DNA of 44,774 bases from Klebsormidium nitens. Lineage: Eukaryota > Streptophyta > Klebsormidiophyceae > Klebsormidiales > Klebsormidiaceae. The notes under the pieces are model-generated. The model made no database searches, was not told the DNA's origin, and saw nothing but the letters and a program-made list of their open reading frames with translations. Shown here piece by piece: positions 13,410 to 24,230 of the stretch. A program made the translations under genes and the position numbers. Numbering within the stretch: position 1 is the first letter of the stretch; every line of letters starts with the position of its first letter. The DNA lies in NCBI GenBank assembly GCA_000708835.1, contig DF236998.1:1-44774 (forward strand), given 5' to 3'.

Positions 13410-13905
13410 ACTATAATTGGAACCACTCACAGGAACCGGCCAGATGGCAACGCAAGTTGGAAAGGGCCGTAGAAATAAGGAGCTTGCTGTTTCCAAGACA
13501 CGCGAAGCAGATAGGACAGCCCGCATAAGACAAGGGTTCGGCACGCAAGTCAGCTTCCGTCCTGACTCGACCTGAGAATTGATGCATTTCTTTTCAGACA
13601 ACACCAGTAAGCGAGAAAACGTGATTCGAAGTGCGACAGAATGCTGGGAAGTGACGCTCCTAGGCGGGAGCTTGATGCAAACGAATGTTTTCCGTGAATA
13701 TTATTGGAAGTCTTTGGGTGCATGTAAGGTGACTTGATTTGGTAAGGAGAGACAGAGAGTGGCTTCATAACAGTCGCCTTCAATGCAAGACTTAACGCAT
13801 CCAAGTGTAACACGCTGTAAAACGCTTAAGGGTTTTGTACCGTAAAGAGATGTCACACGTCGTTGAAAGTTTTGATCAAACGCACAACAAAGCTACTGGC
13901 GACTC
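13410..13905 (-). other. Downstream flank of exon 13', homologous to the flank of exon 13
   Basis: Shared text such as GTAAAGAGRTGTCANACGTCG just past the stop, TCGCCTTCAA, and CGCTCCNAGGCGG shows that the large duplication includes about 450 bp of 3' flank (compare 23.6-24.05 kb). It is likely 3' UTR and intergenic DNA. Confidence 0.65.
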
Positions 13906-14077
13906 TCAGTTTCTGCTGTGCATCCTCCCGCTCTCGGATCCAGCGAACGGGTCGATGATGGCATTGATGACGGCCGGCTTCTTTGCGGCAAACGCTTCCC
14001 GGCAGGCGGCGGCGAGCTCGGCCGGGGTCCTCACAAAGTACCCCTTGCCTCCGAAGGCCTCGATGATCTGGTCGTAT
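13906..14077 (-). CDS. Exon 13' (intact copy with stop)
   Basis: 172 bp, ending in the same [10 protein letters not shown] and TGA. About 10 base changes give 2 conservative residue changes (Val to Ala and Val to Ile). The reading frame and acceptor are intact. Confidence 0.75.
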
Positions 14078-14530
14078 CTGGATAAAAAGAGAGGAGGAGA
14101 CTGTTTAAAAACAAGTTTATCGAGACGACGAGAGACGAGAACGCGGTGAAAATGCACTGACGGTAAAGCGTTATATAGACGTCAAGCAGACAGAGATGTT
14201 TCGGCTTGGCCCGGTGCATTAAAGAGCAATGAGCCGTGACTTGGAAGGAACAAGTATGATTGCTGCAATTTCCTATCTGACCTTTTTTCCCCGAGAAATC
14301 TGACAATCATCAGCCAGGCACCGGTTACCAACCAAAACAGCGCGAACGTCAGGAAGCACAGCGTTAAGCCTTGAAACGTCAACGGTATCGAGGCATCAGC
14401 CTCCAGATCTCCCAACTTTGGGCACTATCCTGGATCCCCAACTTCGAAGTAGCCGCTCTGTCCGTGTGAGCTTAAGGATACGAGAGACTGCCGAAGCAAG
14501 CGGCATAGCGTAAACGGAATACGTCCGTAC

Positions 14531-14673
14531 CTTGCTTCGGACACAAAGTCGGTGGGGGCCGGGTCGGACGCATACGGACCGCCGAGCTCCGCGTCCTCCC
14601 GGCGGACGCCGCCATAGATGCCGCTGTTGTTGAACACAATCACGACGAACGGTAGGTTGTACCGGACAAGCAC
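14531..14673 (-). CDS. Exon 12' (intact copy)
   Basis: 143 bp, the same length and phases as exon 12. Two residues differ: LPVVV is LPFVV and YGGDRRE is YGGVRRE. FNNSG is unchanged. The donor reads GTACGG. Confidence 0.75.
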
Positions 14674-15059
14674 CTGCAACATGCGAACGTCCAGATTTTG
14701 ATTGCGAAATCAAAACAAAACTTGCGTGGGGGATTCATGGGAAGAAGTTGGAGACAGCCGTACATACAGCAGGTTACAAAGATGCGGAATGAACACTGAG
14801 CTTCGAATGGCGCAGAAGCCAAAAATCTTATGCTTTCCGCCTGGCTAGTCGCTTGCAACATGCAATTCCGGAGTCTTTTGAGAATGTTTTGAACACCCAA
14901 TTGAGTGTTGCGTTTGCGTGAGAGGCGTTCGAAACAGCGTCTCAAGAATGCGCACTCCGCGCATTGCAACAATGGGAAACGAACACCTAGCGTCGGGGGG
15001 ACCAGAGGCCGAGGACTCGATGTATGGGCCTGGGCTTTGCAGACCAGGACTCGCTGGAT

Positions 15060-15362
15060 GCCGAAAGCGGGGTCGACTTCGACGGCCGCCACAAACCGTT
15101 TTCCGTCCTTCCTCGGAAAATCATACCCAACAAACTTGGAAACTGACTATGATGAGCTTTTTGTTGCCTCAATCTCAACGGCATTGATAGCGAAGTTCCC
15201 CTCTTTGGCGACCACCCGGCGTTTTCCGTCCTCTTACAACAGTCCTACAGTTTTTGGCTGCTTAGCCAACGATTTTAAAACGGGTTAGGAGAATTTTACC
15301 TCAAACGCAACGACGCGAAACTTAAACGCAGGAATTCCCTCAACAACGACTACGACTTGACG
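15060..15362 (-). repeat. Decayed copies of the exon 11' 3' half, in intron 11'
   Basis: Three partial copies at about 15060-15110, 15160-15235 and 15293-15362 preserve, with many changes, the end of exon 11: the CCTCGACTTCAACGGC donor edge (plus sense) and the GACGGCAACCACGAG block. Confidence 0.65.
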
Positions 15363-15411
15363 CGGGGTTAATACCACCAGAGCTGGTTACGAACGAAGGG
15401 TTTGTTTTTAC

Positions 15412-15645
15412 CTCGACTTCAACCGCGCTAAACCCGACCGCGGAGTCCCCCTCGACGGCAACCACGAGTCGCTTCCCGTCGTTGACAACCGCGGCCGCAA
15501 TCGCGTACCCCATGCCCACGCCCATGGTTATACCCCACGTGCCAGCGTCGAGGCGCGTACGCGGCTCTTCCTGGTTGAGAACCGTCCGGCCGACGTCCAT
15601 CGTATTGGCGCCCTCGGAAACCAGGATCGGGTGGGGGCCTTCAAC
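15412..15645 (-). CDS. Exon 11' (intact copy with one extra codon)
   Basis: 234 bp instead of 231. A 3-bp insertion adds Ile in [10 protein letters not shown], and GDSAFGF reads GDSAVGF. The metal-binding Asp is kept. The acceptor is CTCCAG and the donor GTAAAA, weaker than the GTGAGG of exon 11. Confidence 0.75.
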
Positions 15646-15737
15646 CTGGAGAGTTGCACAGAGGGTTAGTAACGTTTGTGGCCTTCAACCGATCATGCTT
15701 TACAAAGAAGTTAAAGAATTTTGAAGTAGTGTCAAGA

Positions 15738-16500
15738 GTCCACAGCTTCGGTCTAGTTCAGTAGCGTCCGGCCGACGTCCAGCATGTCGGCACCCTCGGA
15801 AACCAGGATCGGGTGGGGGTTCTGCACCTGAGACAAAGAAGAGATTAGAAGAGGGGTAAAGGAAAAAAGTTGGCGGTACCGGGATAGAAGAGGGCGTCAA
15901 GGCGCGTACGCGGCTCTTCCTGGTTCAGCAGTGTCCGGCCAACGTCCATTGTATTGGCGCCCTCGGACACCAGTATTGGGTGGGGGCCCTCCACCCAAAC
16001 AGAAAGGGGTTTTAAAAAGGGGTTAGGATTGGTTTGCACAAGCCGGGGCTTGAAGAGGAAGTCGAGGCGCGTGCGCGGCTCTTCCTGGTTGAGCACCGTC
16101 CGGCCGACGTCCATCTTATTAGCGCCCTCGGAAACCAGATTTGGGTGAGGGCCCTCCACCTGAATGAAAGTAGGGCTAAGAATTGGTTTTGGACCTGTGG
16201 GGTTCGACAGAGCGTTGGTGATATTTAAGGTCGGGTTAAGTTGTGGTTTCACAGTACGTTCTGTTTGAGTACCGTCCGACCGACGTGCATCGTGTTGGCG
16301 TTCTTCCGAGACCAAGATCGGGTGAGGGGCCTCATCCTGAGAAAACTGGTCGAGAAAAGGAGGTCAAGGTAGCTGAAAAGAACGAAGCTTACAGAGGGCG
16401 CCTGAGCTGCATACGCTGCTCTTCCTGGTTGAGCACGGTCCGGCCGAGGTCCATTGTACTCGCGCCTTCGGAAGCTAGGATCGGGGGTCCTTTGACCTAC
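15738..16500 (-). repeat. Five tandem partial copies of the exon 11' 5' half, in intron 10'
   Basis: Copies start near 15827, 15996, 16161, 16340 and 16498 (period about 158-182 bp). Each repeats the exon start (VEGPHPxLVSEGAN) to about RTRLD and then intron-like spacer. The copies at 15996 and 16161 are nearly perfect and in frame with each other. The one at 15827 has a stop after GRTLLN. Those at 16340 and 16498 are degenerate. None contains the second half of exon 11. Confidence 0.85.
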
Positions 16501-16574
16501 GGTTTAACAAGGGCTAACTCAAACCCTGAGTCGAGTCAAAGGTTCATAGCGCGCATTCTTAACCCACTCTTACC

Positions 16575-16660
16575 CCACTCTTCTTTCCACCTTGGCGAGC
16601 TTGTCCCGCACGACCCGCATGCTGTACTGACTTTACATCACGGTTTTGCAAGCGCCCACT
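16575..16660 (-). repeat. Partial copy of the exon 10' 3' edge
   Basis: Plus-strand CGTCCCGCACGACCCGCATG, preceded by CCACCTTGGCGAGCTT, duplicates the last codons and donor of exon 10' (RVVRDELAK plus GT), about 150 bp into the following intron. Confidence 0.75.
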
Positions 16661-16753
16661 TACTGGGCAAGTCACAACCCAACCCCGGTAGACAAATTGA
16701 AGTTAAAAGCCCCATCGCATTGAAACCCATCTCACAACCCGTTCCTAACCCAC

Positions 16754-17011
16754 CTTGGCCAGCTCGTCCCGCACGACCCGCATGCTGCACTGGAAGTTCA
16801 TCGGCACCACGTCCTTCGCCAGCGATTCCGCCAGCTTCATTCCGTTCGCTTCCGCTTTCTCGCGGAGCTTGGCCACCCAGGGGTGGTCTTTCCCAAGCGA
16901 GAACGGTTCGTCCTTGATGGCGACGTTGATCTGCTCGAGGACAGCGTTGGCGTCGCCGAGAAGGGGCACGGCGGGCTTGCGCAGCTTGAGCTCGTCCTCC
17001 GAAATGTCAAT
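16754..17011 (-). CDS. Exon 10' (intact copy)
   Basis: 258 bp with an ATGCAG acceptor and GTGGGT donor, the same phases as exon 10 and no stop. It differs from exon 10 at about 12 bases but only 2 residues (NGKRLAE becomes NGMKLAE). Confidence 0.75.
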
Positions 17012-17349
17012 CTGCATAAGAGAATTGTTTTGTTCTGACAGTCTCTTACTTTTCTGCTCCGGCAATGTGCTTTATTGGTTGTGGAACGGAACCGCCAAAG
17101 TTCTGACTTACTCACAAAACTTCGACGGGTTAGGAGATTCGGGAAATAAACAGCCAGGCTACAGAAATTTGTCTTTGCAAACTGTGAAAACAATCAGAAA
17201 TCAGAGAGAGGCGACGTTGCATTGCCGCTTCAGTGTCCAACCAAACCACCAATTGTACAATCGACATCTTTGCGAAGTCAGCAATCACAACATGGAAGTC
17301 AGAGGAAGGTCCTTGACGATTCTTAGTCTCTTCCTCCGAAAAAAGAAAA

Positions 17350-20300
17350 GCTGAGTGTGATCTAAGGGTATTGCAGAGGGCCTTCAGAACATCAGGACTG
17401 GATGGCCAAGGGTGACCACGCATGTCGTCTTCATTGCCCTTCAACAAAAAGCCATCAGCTTCAGAAGCAAAAGCGGTAACCCTTCTTTGCGGGGCCAAGA
17501 CCGCAGGCGACGAGTGCACGTGCGCTTAGCGGCAGCTATTCAAGGACATATGAGACCTGAAATGACTTCGAAAGCCGTCCAGCATAGAGCAAAAACAGAA
17601 GAAAACCTGTGAACTGCGGTTTTGTGGAGGTTCAGTTTGCAAATCACTTGAATTGCTCGTTTCAAGATTAACAACCGAGCGACCAGAACCCAGATACTAG
17701 AATTGCAGATTCCAACGTGCTTCGTTGCGTGCAAGGGCAATCACAAAGTCGGAGTTCCTGGCCACGCACAATGACCGTCATCATCGCCCACGACAAAAAG
17801 CGTATCAGAGGTTACCAGGAAAGGAAGGGTCCACCAGCGAAGACGTTGCCCATATTCAAGCAAGAGAGGTGGACAATCTGCACTTGCCGATGCGGGGCGA
17901 ACTAGCGTCAAAATTCAAGTGAAGAACTTAAGCACCGGACCATGGTGTCCCGCACACTTTCCAGAACGTGAGTGGGTGACGCCATCGGGACCAAGTACCG
18001 TTCACCAGTTGAGACTAGTCAAATGATGACACGGCAAGGATGCCGGACTTGCAGTCTTTACATGCTGCAGTGCTGCGCTCACTAGATCTCAATGCAGGAC
18101 GTCAAGAGTCAGCTAGATACGTAAGCTTTGTGATTTCTGCTGCCGCGTATTTCGGCGTATTAAGTCACGGGCTCCCGGTTCAAAACTTTGAAAACTGGCC
18201 CAGACGGCCATGGTGGTGAGTCGTCCTCGCCCGTCATGTTTTACAACATCCAAAGATAGCAGCAAGAGTTCTCCTGCTTTGGGGACCAACATTCAGCAGC
18301 TCTTAGCAGATTGACGACGACGGACTGGACCATGCGTCAGATGGGCGAGCAAAAGGCAGAAGAACGATTTGCATGTTACCAAAAGCTTGCTAAAAATATG
18401 AAGAGGAGGCGGCAATACGGTAGGAAGAAGATTTAATGAGACGCTGTCACGATGGTTCCGAGGTTCTTTAGATTATTCGCGGGACACAGTTTCAGAATGA
18501 TTTGACAGGCGATCCGATTTGGGAAAATGGCCCCTAAGGGGCCAGGAATTTATTTATTATCGCTCTCAAAATCAGCAAAGTGAGTGTCGAACCTGATTCG
18601 GTTCTCAACGAAACTCTCTAAGCAGACGGCTTCAGTCCAACTGTTTTCAAAAACCAGGAAAATCAAACTCCCCGGACATGTACAGCCAGGCGCGATGGGA
18701 TTCGTCCTTCGGCTGCAATCGCAATGAGATCTAGAACACTGTACTGCCGTTTCGCTAGTCAAGCTAAGCACCAGTTGTTCACAGGACAACGCGGCTTGTC
18801 TGTAAGCACAGCGAAAAAAGAGAGATCAAACTTCCTTCGAAGTCGAAGAGATAATCTATCCCTTTGATTCTGTACACACTGGAAGGTGAATAGTAATCCA
18901 CGGCTGCAGAGGGCATTCAGAACGGTTACACAAAGCCGGCGTGCAGCGGCCAAGATTAACCCCGCACGTCATCTCTCACTGCCCCCTATACACAATCCTG
19001 TCAGCTTCAGAAGTGGCATGCTTCTACTTTAGGCCAGCACTCGAGGCCAAAAACGTGTGTGCCGCTAGCGGCAGCTATCTGCTGTACTGTACATGAGGGG
19101 ATCATACAACCGATTCACAAAAGTGTCATGTAGGCACTGAAAAATTACACAACCTACGGTTTGCGGTCTAATGTATGTTTTGACTGTAAAATACACAGGA
19201 TTCGACGTCCCCGGTGAAGAGAAGAAAGCGGGCAGAAAATAGGGGAGGCCAGTATGCTAACACGTCATCATCGCCCATGTGAAGAAAACCCGATAAGGTT
19301 CTCAAATAGGTGGGGTAAGACAGCGAGGGTAGTTGACGATATCAAGCAAGCAAGTAAACAGTCGCCAACTGACAGGTAGACTAGTTTCACAAATCACCTT
19401 GTAAGCACATGTGCTAGCGCTGACCATCGCGCCGACAAGCGTTTTTTTCAGGTCGACGTCCGTGGTATTTGATGCTCGTCACCTTATCAAACTACGCAAG
19501 ACATATATAGGCAAGGAGGCAGCAACCATGAGGTTATCGCATGCTGCATTCCTGCAAATCCTGGAGACTAAGCATCACGCTCCAAGTCGGCTCGCTTCCT
19601 ACGGTATGCTTGACAACATAGTCCGCAAGATGACTCACAGGCTGTCCGGGATCGTCCACCTATGGCCCAAGACGGCCATGGCGGCAAGTCGTCCTCGCCT
19701 GTCAGCTTACGACTTCCAAAAATAGCAGCAGGCAACGCCCTTGTTAGGGCCTCAATATTCAGCAACGAAGCAGCAAGGACGGACTGGAGCAGGTGCCAAA
19801 TAGACGAGCAAAGGCCGCACGGTCAATTCTGCAAGCCGGCAGATGCTCGCTTAGGAGTTCAACAGGAGGAAGTAAAAAGCAAACCGGACAAGAACCTGCA
19901 CGGCCCTAAAACCCTAAAACCCGAAGAAAAGTTGTTTTTCCGGAATCTGGCGAGATCAATCTCAATTGGTCGTTCGAAATTTAGGCATCCGAAAAGCTGA
20001 ATGGCCCCTCAAGAGCCAGGAGCTTTGACGTCATCGCCCTCAGAAGCTTGCAAAGGGGCCCTCGATGCTGTTTCCCAGCATGTGAAGCGTCAAACACACT
20101 TGCTAACCTGCCATGACTAGGATACTAACTGCCAGACCGGACTGGAGTCCTGAGTCGGAACATGCTGAAACATCCTACTTTTGAACCGTCCACAATGCGA
20201 CCTCTAAAATTTAGCAAAAGACGTGGCGGCAACCGGACACCGATGATGGTGAGTACAGACACCGATGCTGACGTCATGCGACTCCTAAGGCTTGCGAAAA

Positions 20301-23300
20301 TTCTGACATCGGCCACTGTAATCGACCATGACAGCATCTTAGGGGAACAGACAGCATGTTAGCGTTCCCCTTCCATAAAGAAGAATCAGCAACAGTACCA
20401 TGTCTACTGCCAATATGTAACAACCAATCCAAGTCAGCAGCAAGCCCGCTAAAAAGCAGCTTTGAGGACGGCAATGGTTCATGCTTCTTCAGGCGTTGAA
20501 TACTTTATCGAAGCTCGGCCGCTCCGGACTAGGGGGCGAAGACCATCGTAGCCCTTGATAGAAAAGCCAGCTTGACTTGACGACACGTCGGCCCTCCTTG
20601 GCAGAATTACGCAGGCGCTTTTGTAATTTCAATCGCTTGTCAGAGTCGGCACTGTTGCGGCAAACGTGAAAGAGAGTGAGAAAACTCCATGATCTGATCC
20701 AATCTGGACGTCGTCTTCTGCAGATGTAAGAACATCGTCTTTCGCTGGGTCCGAAACATCGCTTGTCGGCGAGTCAGTTGCCTCCTATCCTCGTGTCAAA
20801 GTTGTCGATTCAGCAGCACTTGAAAAAGCACAGAAAGGCAGGCATGCACGCGGACAAGATCTCCACATAACTCAAATACACCTCGCTGGAAGAAAAAGTA
20901 AGGATGTGATTGCGGAGACAGCTGTCCCTAATGCATACGAAGCGGGGAGCGGGGCCGAACTCGTTTCTGAAGGAACGGGGCAGGCTTTGAAACGTCGCCC
21001 GTTTCCCTATGCCACGTCAGGTTGCTTTTCAAGGGCAGTCTGGTGGTACCTTTTCTGCTTTAGGCCCTGACGGCCCACTAAGACGGTTGCATCCTCGCCC
21101 TTACCAGCATAATTCTGGGCGTGCCTCTACTGTTTCCTTAGAGATGAGCAACTGTGTAGGTTTCGAGCCCGCTTGTGACGTGCTGGTTTGAGAGACCGGC
21201 CAAGTGATGTCAACCAGGGAACATTGAATAACCGAATGAAGGAACCCCGACAACAAAGAAATAGAGGATGATAACTAGAGTAAGCTCCAGAGAAGGACAG
21301 TGAGTATCGCTGCGACGTGCGCTTTCACGTGCAATAAAGCGTCATCAGCAAAGACTTTTACAAACGAACTAACAAGCCAGCAAGACGAAGGGGGTGGGAC
21401 GCGCCCTTCTCTTGCACTAGTGCAGCAATCCGCTTTGCGAAAAATAGTACATAAGTTCCAATTACTTGGTGATCAATAGTCTGCGAGTGTTCCACCAACC
21501 TACCGGCTCTTTCGAAGTCGTTCTTTAGAGGGCAATCGAGCCGATCCGCAAATGCTTGTGCCCTTGAAGGCGGTGGCGGCTTCTCATCATCGCCAAAGGG
21601 TGTCCCCTGATAGTGTTGACAGCGCCAGCAGGGAGCGCTTGCTTCTGGCGCGTAGAACAGGGCAAACGCACAACGCGTCCAGCGACAACCAGGATAACCT
21701 TCAGCATCGCAAGAAGCCAATTCTGGTCAGCCAACCTCCACATTTGACGAGAGAGTGACGTGGCAATCAGACCCACCAAACACGTAGCCCTGCTGGGCCA
21801 AAAGCGCTGGTCATCATGACCTCCGAACAAAGACCGGCACCTCGCACCAGATGAGCAACGGGCGAGGCGAGCCAGGACAAAGAACAAGGAAGCAGAGCCA
21901 GGGTGCGATGTTGTTGAAGAAGTATATCAGATCTCGACGGGGCTCTGACTATGCTCCGAGTGACCTGGGCTTGAAGTGGCCGTGCCAGCTTGTCATCACT
22001 GCCTCACAGAACGGCTTGTCATAAACTTCAAAAGACCGGCAGATTGCACAAGAGCAACACTCAGGCATTCCGGCTTGCATTGTGGCGTGGCCCAGAGTGA
22101 CCAGAGACATAATGTCATTGCCTGAAACCCGAGCGTGAATGCTTGATATGTGGGACCAGACTCTTCGACTTTTCCACCGTAATGGGAATCACAACATGTC
22201 GCGCGTCAAGCAGCGATACTGAAAATGCACAAATGACCGATTAAGACGGAGCTAGAATGACAATTTTGCATGCTGTTCCAGAGTAATAGTGAACCCCTAG
22301 CCCTTGGGCGTCCTAGGATGACGCGAAAGAAGGGTCAAACAACGACCGCGTCTCCTACATTACCGTCCAAAGAAGAGTGGCGTTTGAGAGCAGTAGCGGA
22401 TGAGTGATAAGAGGACTGTTGGAGCCGTCATTGAAATCCAGCGGGCACTTTAGCCATCCATCTCAAACGGAGATTTCAAGTCCGGACATCGACAGACAAG
22501 GGCAATCAAAGAGTAGGTAGTTGGGTTGGGAATCCCAAAATCAACTTCTCATCATGGCCCCAACGACTGGACAGTGTTTTTCAAACAAAGCGGTCCATCA
22601 GCGAGGCAAATTTTGCACTTGCACGGCAGAGACAGTCACCTCTAGATCACGCGCGTTCTAACGTTTCCATGGCGGTCACATATTTTCTCCAATCGCAAGG
22701 GCGAACTCTAGGCCACATATCGGAGAGGCAAAGGAAAGGTGCGGCAAGACAGCGCGAACGTCGAGATTCCCGTACCACAAACAACATCGATTTTGAAGTG
22801 TTAGCCAGCATCCACAATCACATAAGCAAAAACCTGATATGGAGGGCAATCTGGTTCTGAGCACAGCATTGGCCTTGAGAGGCCGCAGCGTAGGTCTTCA
22901 TTGCTCGCAAACGACTGAGGAATCTGCCAACTTCCTAATTCCTATGCAGAAACGGACACGAAATCTCCCTTGCACAGAAGAGGAAGGAACTGAGAGTGCA
23001 CTGTGGCTCTGATCACGACTCATCTTTCGACAAACGACGAGTCGCGAAGGACTTTTGTGATACCAGCTTTACGAACAAGAGACACGCTGATCGTTCCCAA
23101 GGCTGCTGGCAACGTTGGACATCGTTCAGCAGCGACAGGCCGTACAGTGACTAGTCGCAGCGGAATCAGACGACGAAGAGCAGTCACGACAAGCCGCAAT
23201 TCCTTGTAGAAGCCCAAAGACTGCCAAAATGAAATGCCCAAAACCTGCATTTACGGCACTATCCGACACTATCCCACAGTCCAACCCAATGATTGGCAGG

Positions 23301-23350
23301 ATAGTCGATGGCCGAATTCTGGGCCTATGATGATCCAGAAAGCAGGTCTG
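17350..23350 (+). repeat. Hairpin-module array in intron 9' (duplicate of the intron 9 array)
   Basis: Modules at about 17.39, 17.73, 18.20, 18.53, 18.95, 19.26, 19.66, 20.00, 21.53, 21.77, 22.50 and 22.85 kb pair with those 10-12.6 kb higher. Order is conserved. The copy is shorter, mainly because a segment of about 1.1 kb equivalent to 30.7-31.8 kb is absent here. Confidence 0.75.
17370..20350. repeat. Two consecutive 4-module blocks of about 1.5 kb (copy B)
   Basis: Modules at 17.39, 17.73, 18.20 and 18.53 kb repeat in the same order and with the same spacers at 18.95, 19.26, 19.66 and 20.00 kb. Shared spacer text includes TCAGCTTCAGAAG, TAGCGGCAGCTAT, GCAGCAAG and CAGCTC/CAGCAA. Confidence 0.7.
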
Positions 23351-23391
23351 TGAGCGACGTGACGTCGGTGTGACGCCACACGGCACCTCAC

Positions 23392-23543
23392 CTGGACGTA
23401 CTTGACGTCCTTGCTTTACCATGGTGGCTCCCCGGAGTGCAGCAGCCAGTTGAGTTGCGCGCCCACGACGAGTACCACGTCAGCGCCCACGAGCGCAAGG
23501 CCCTGAGCGGCCCCTGCGTTCAGCGGCTCGCTTTCCGGCACGA
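23392..23543 (-). pseudogene. Exon 9' (decayed 3' end of exon 9)
   Basis: It keeps [22 protein letters not shown], but the Trp codon after GEPP is now TAA, following an Arg-to-Trp change. About 12 of 50 codons differ from exon 9. The GTGAGG donor survives. The homology stops near 23543, inside the exon, marking the duplication breakpoint. Confidence 0.88.
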
Positions 23544-24058
23544 AAGTATTGGTTGGCGTTTGACCGGAAATCCGGTTTGGTCTGCGAGCTTATTGCATGG
23601 TGGTAATTGATCACACCAGTCTTCAGTGAGGCATGTACTCTCCTTAGATGCCTAAAGTACGACACAACTCTAGCCTTCACAACCAACCTAGCCTGTTCAC
23701 AAACTCAGCATTTGATCTGGAAGGGACGAGCGCAAGAACGTGGCGCTCCCTTTGAGGCCGGGTGCTTTTCAATCGTAGAATGGGTAGGAAAATGATGGCC
23801 GTGCGATCGAGTGCATGAAGTCAGCGCTCCCAGGCGGAAGCTCGACAAGGCCTTTTTGTAAGCCTCTGCATGGCCGCTTTCAATCGGAACGCAGGGAGGA
23901 TAATGATTTCACTTCCGTCGCCTTCAACGGCAGACGGTATTTAAGAATCAGACTGTACACGCTCTGAAGCTTTCAAGTCTGCTATCGTAAAGAGGTGTCA
24001 AACGTCGTTAAAGTTCTGATCAAACCCACAACAAAGCTGCTGGCAAGCGAAGCAACTC

Positions 24059-24230
24059 TCAGTTCCTGCTGTGCATCCTCCCGCTCTCGGATCCAGCGAA
24101 CGGGTCGATGACGGCGTTGATGACGGCCGGCTTTTTCGCGGCAAACGCTTCCCGGCAGGCGGCCACGAGCTCGGCCGGAGTCCTCACGAAGTAACCCTTG
24201 CCTCCGAAGGCCTCGATGATCTGGTCGTAT
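24059..24230 (-). CDS. Exon 13 (OXC C-terminus and stop)
   Basis: Begins with the base that completes Arg, then [29 protein letters not shown] and MHSRN before TGA. This is the plant OXC tail. I see no clear AATAAA signal in the 400 bp downstream. Confidence 0.93.

Larger units (their letters stand above)
1370..13410 (+). repeat. Diverged hairpin-module array in the 3' flank
   Basis: Modules or half-modules lie at about 1.85, 2.69, 3.43, 3.90, 4.36, 5.78, 6.60, 7.37, 7.90, 8.37, 8.78, 9.88, 10.40, 11.43, 12.48, 12.85 and 13.39 kb. The right arm (GTCRTCATTGCC) is better kept than the left. No gene is recognisable in this stretch. Confidence 0.6.
13906..23543 (-). pseudogene. Tandem partial copy of the OXC 3' half (exons 9'-13'), possibly alternative terminal exons
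   Basis: This copies the segment from the end of exon 9 to just past the stop codon, abutting the primary copy near 23.55 kb. By hand alignment, homologous non-coding DNA of the copies differs by roughly 15% in the best stretches, with many indels. The exon 9 remnant differs by about the same amount. Exons 10' and 13' differ by only about 12 of 258 and 10 of 172 bases, mostly silent. The copy has no N-terminal half, so alone it cannot make an enzyme. It is either a young relic or a set of 3' exons spliced from exon 9. The exon-specific conservation favours use. Confidence 0.8.

Noticed and set aside
16243-16917. Plus-strand open stretch of 224 codons
   Set aside because: It is antisense to exon 10' and the exon 11' echoes; the open frame is a by-product of GC-rich minus-strand coding.
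13906-23543. Copy B as an independent complete gene
   Set aside because: It lacks exons 1-8 and most of exon 9, and exon 9' has a stop; no other start or promoter is visible.
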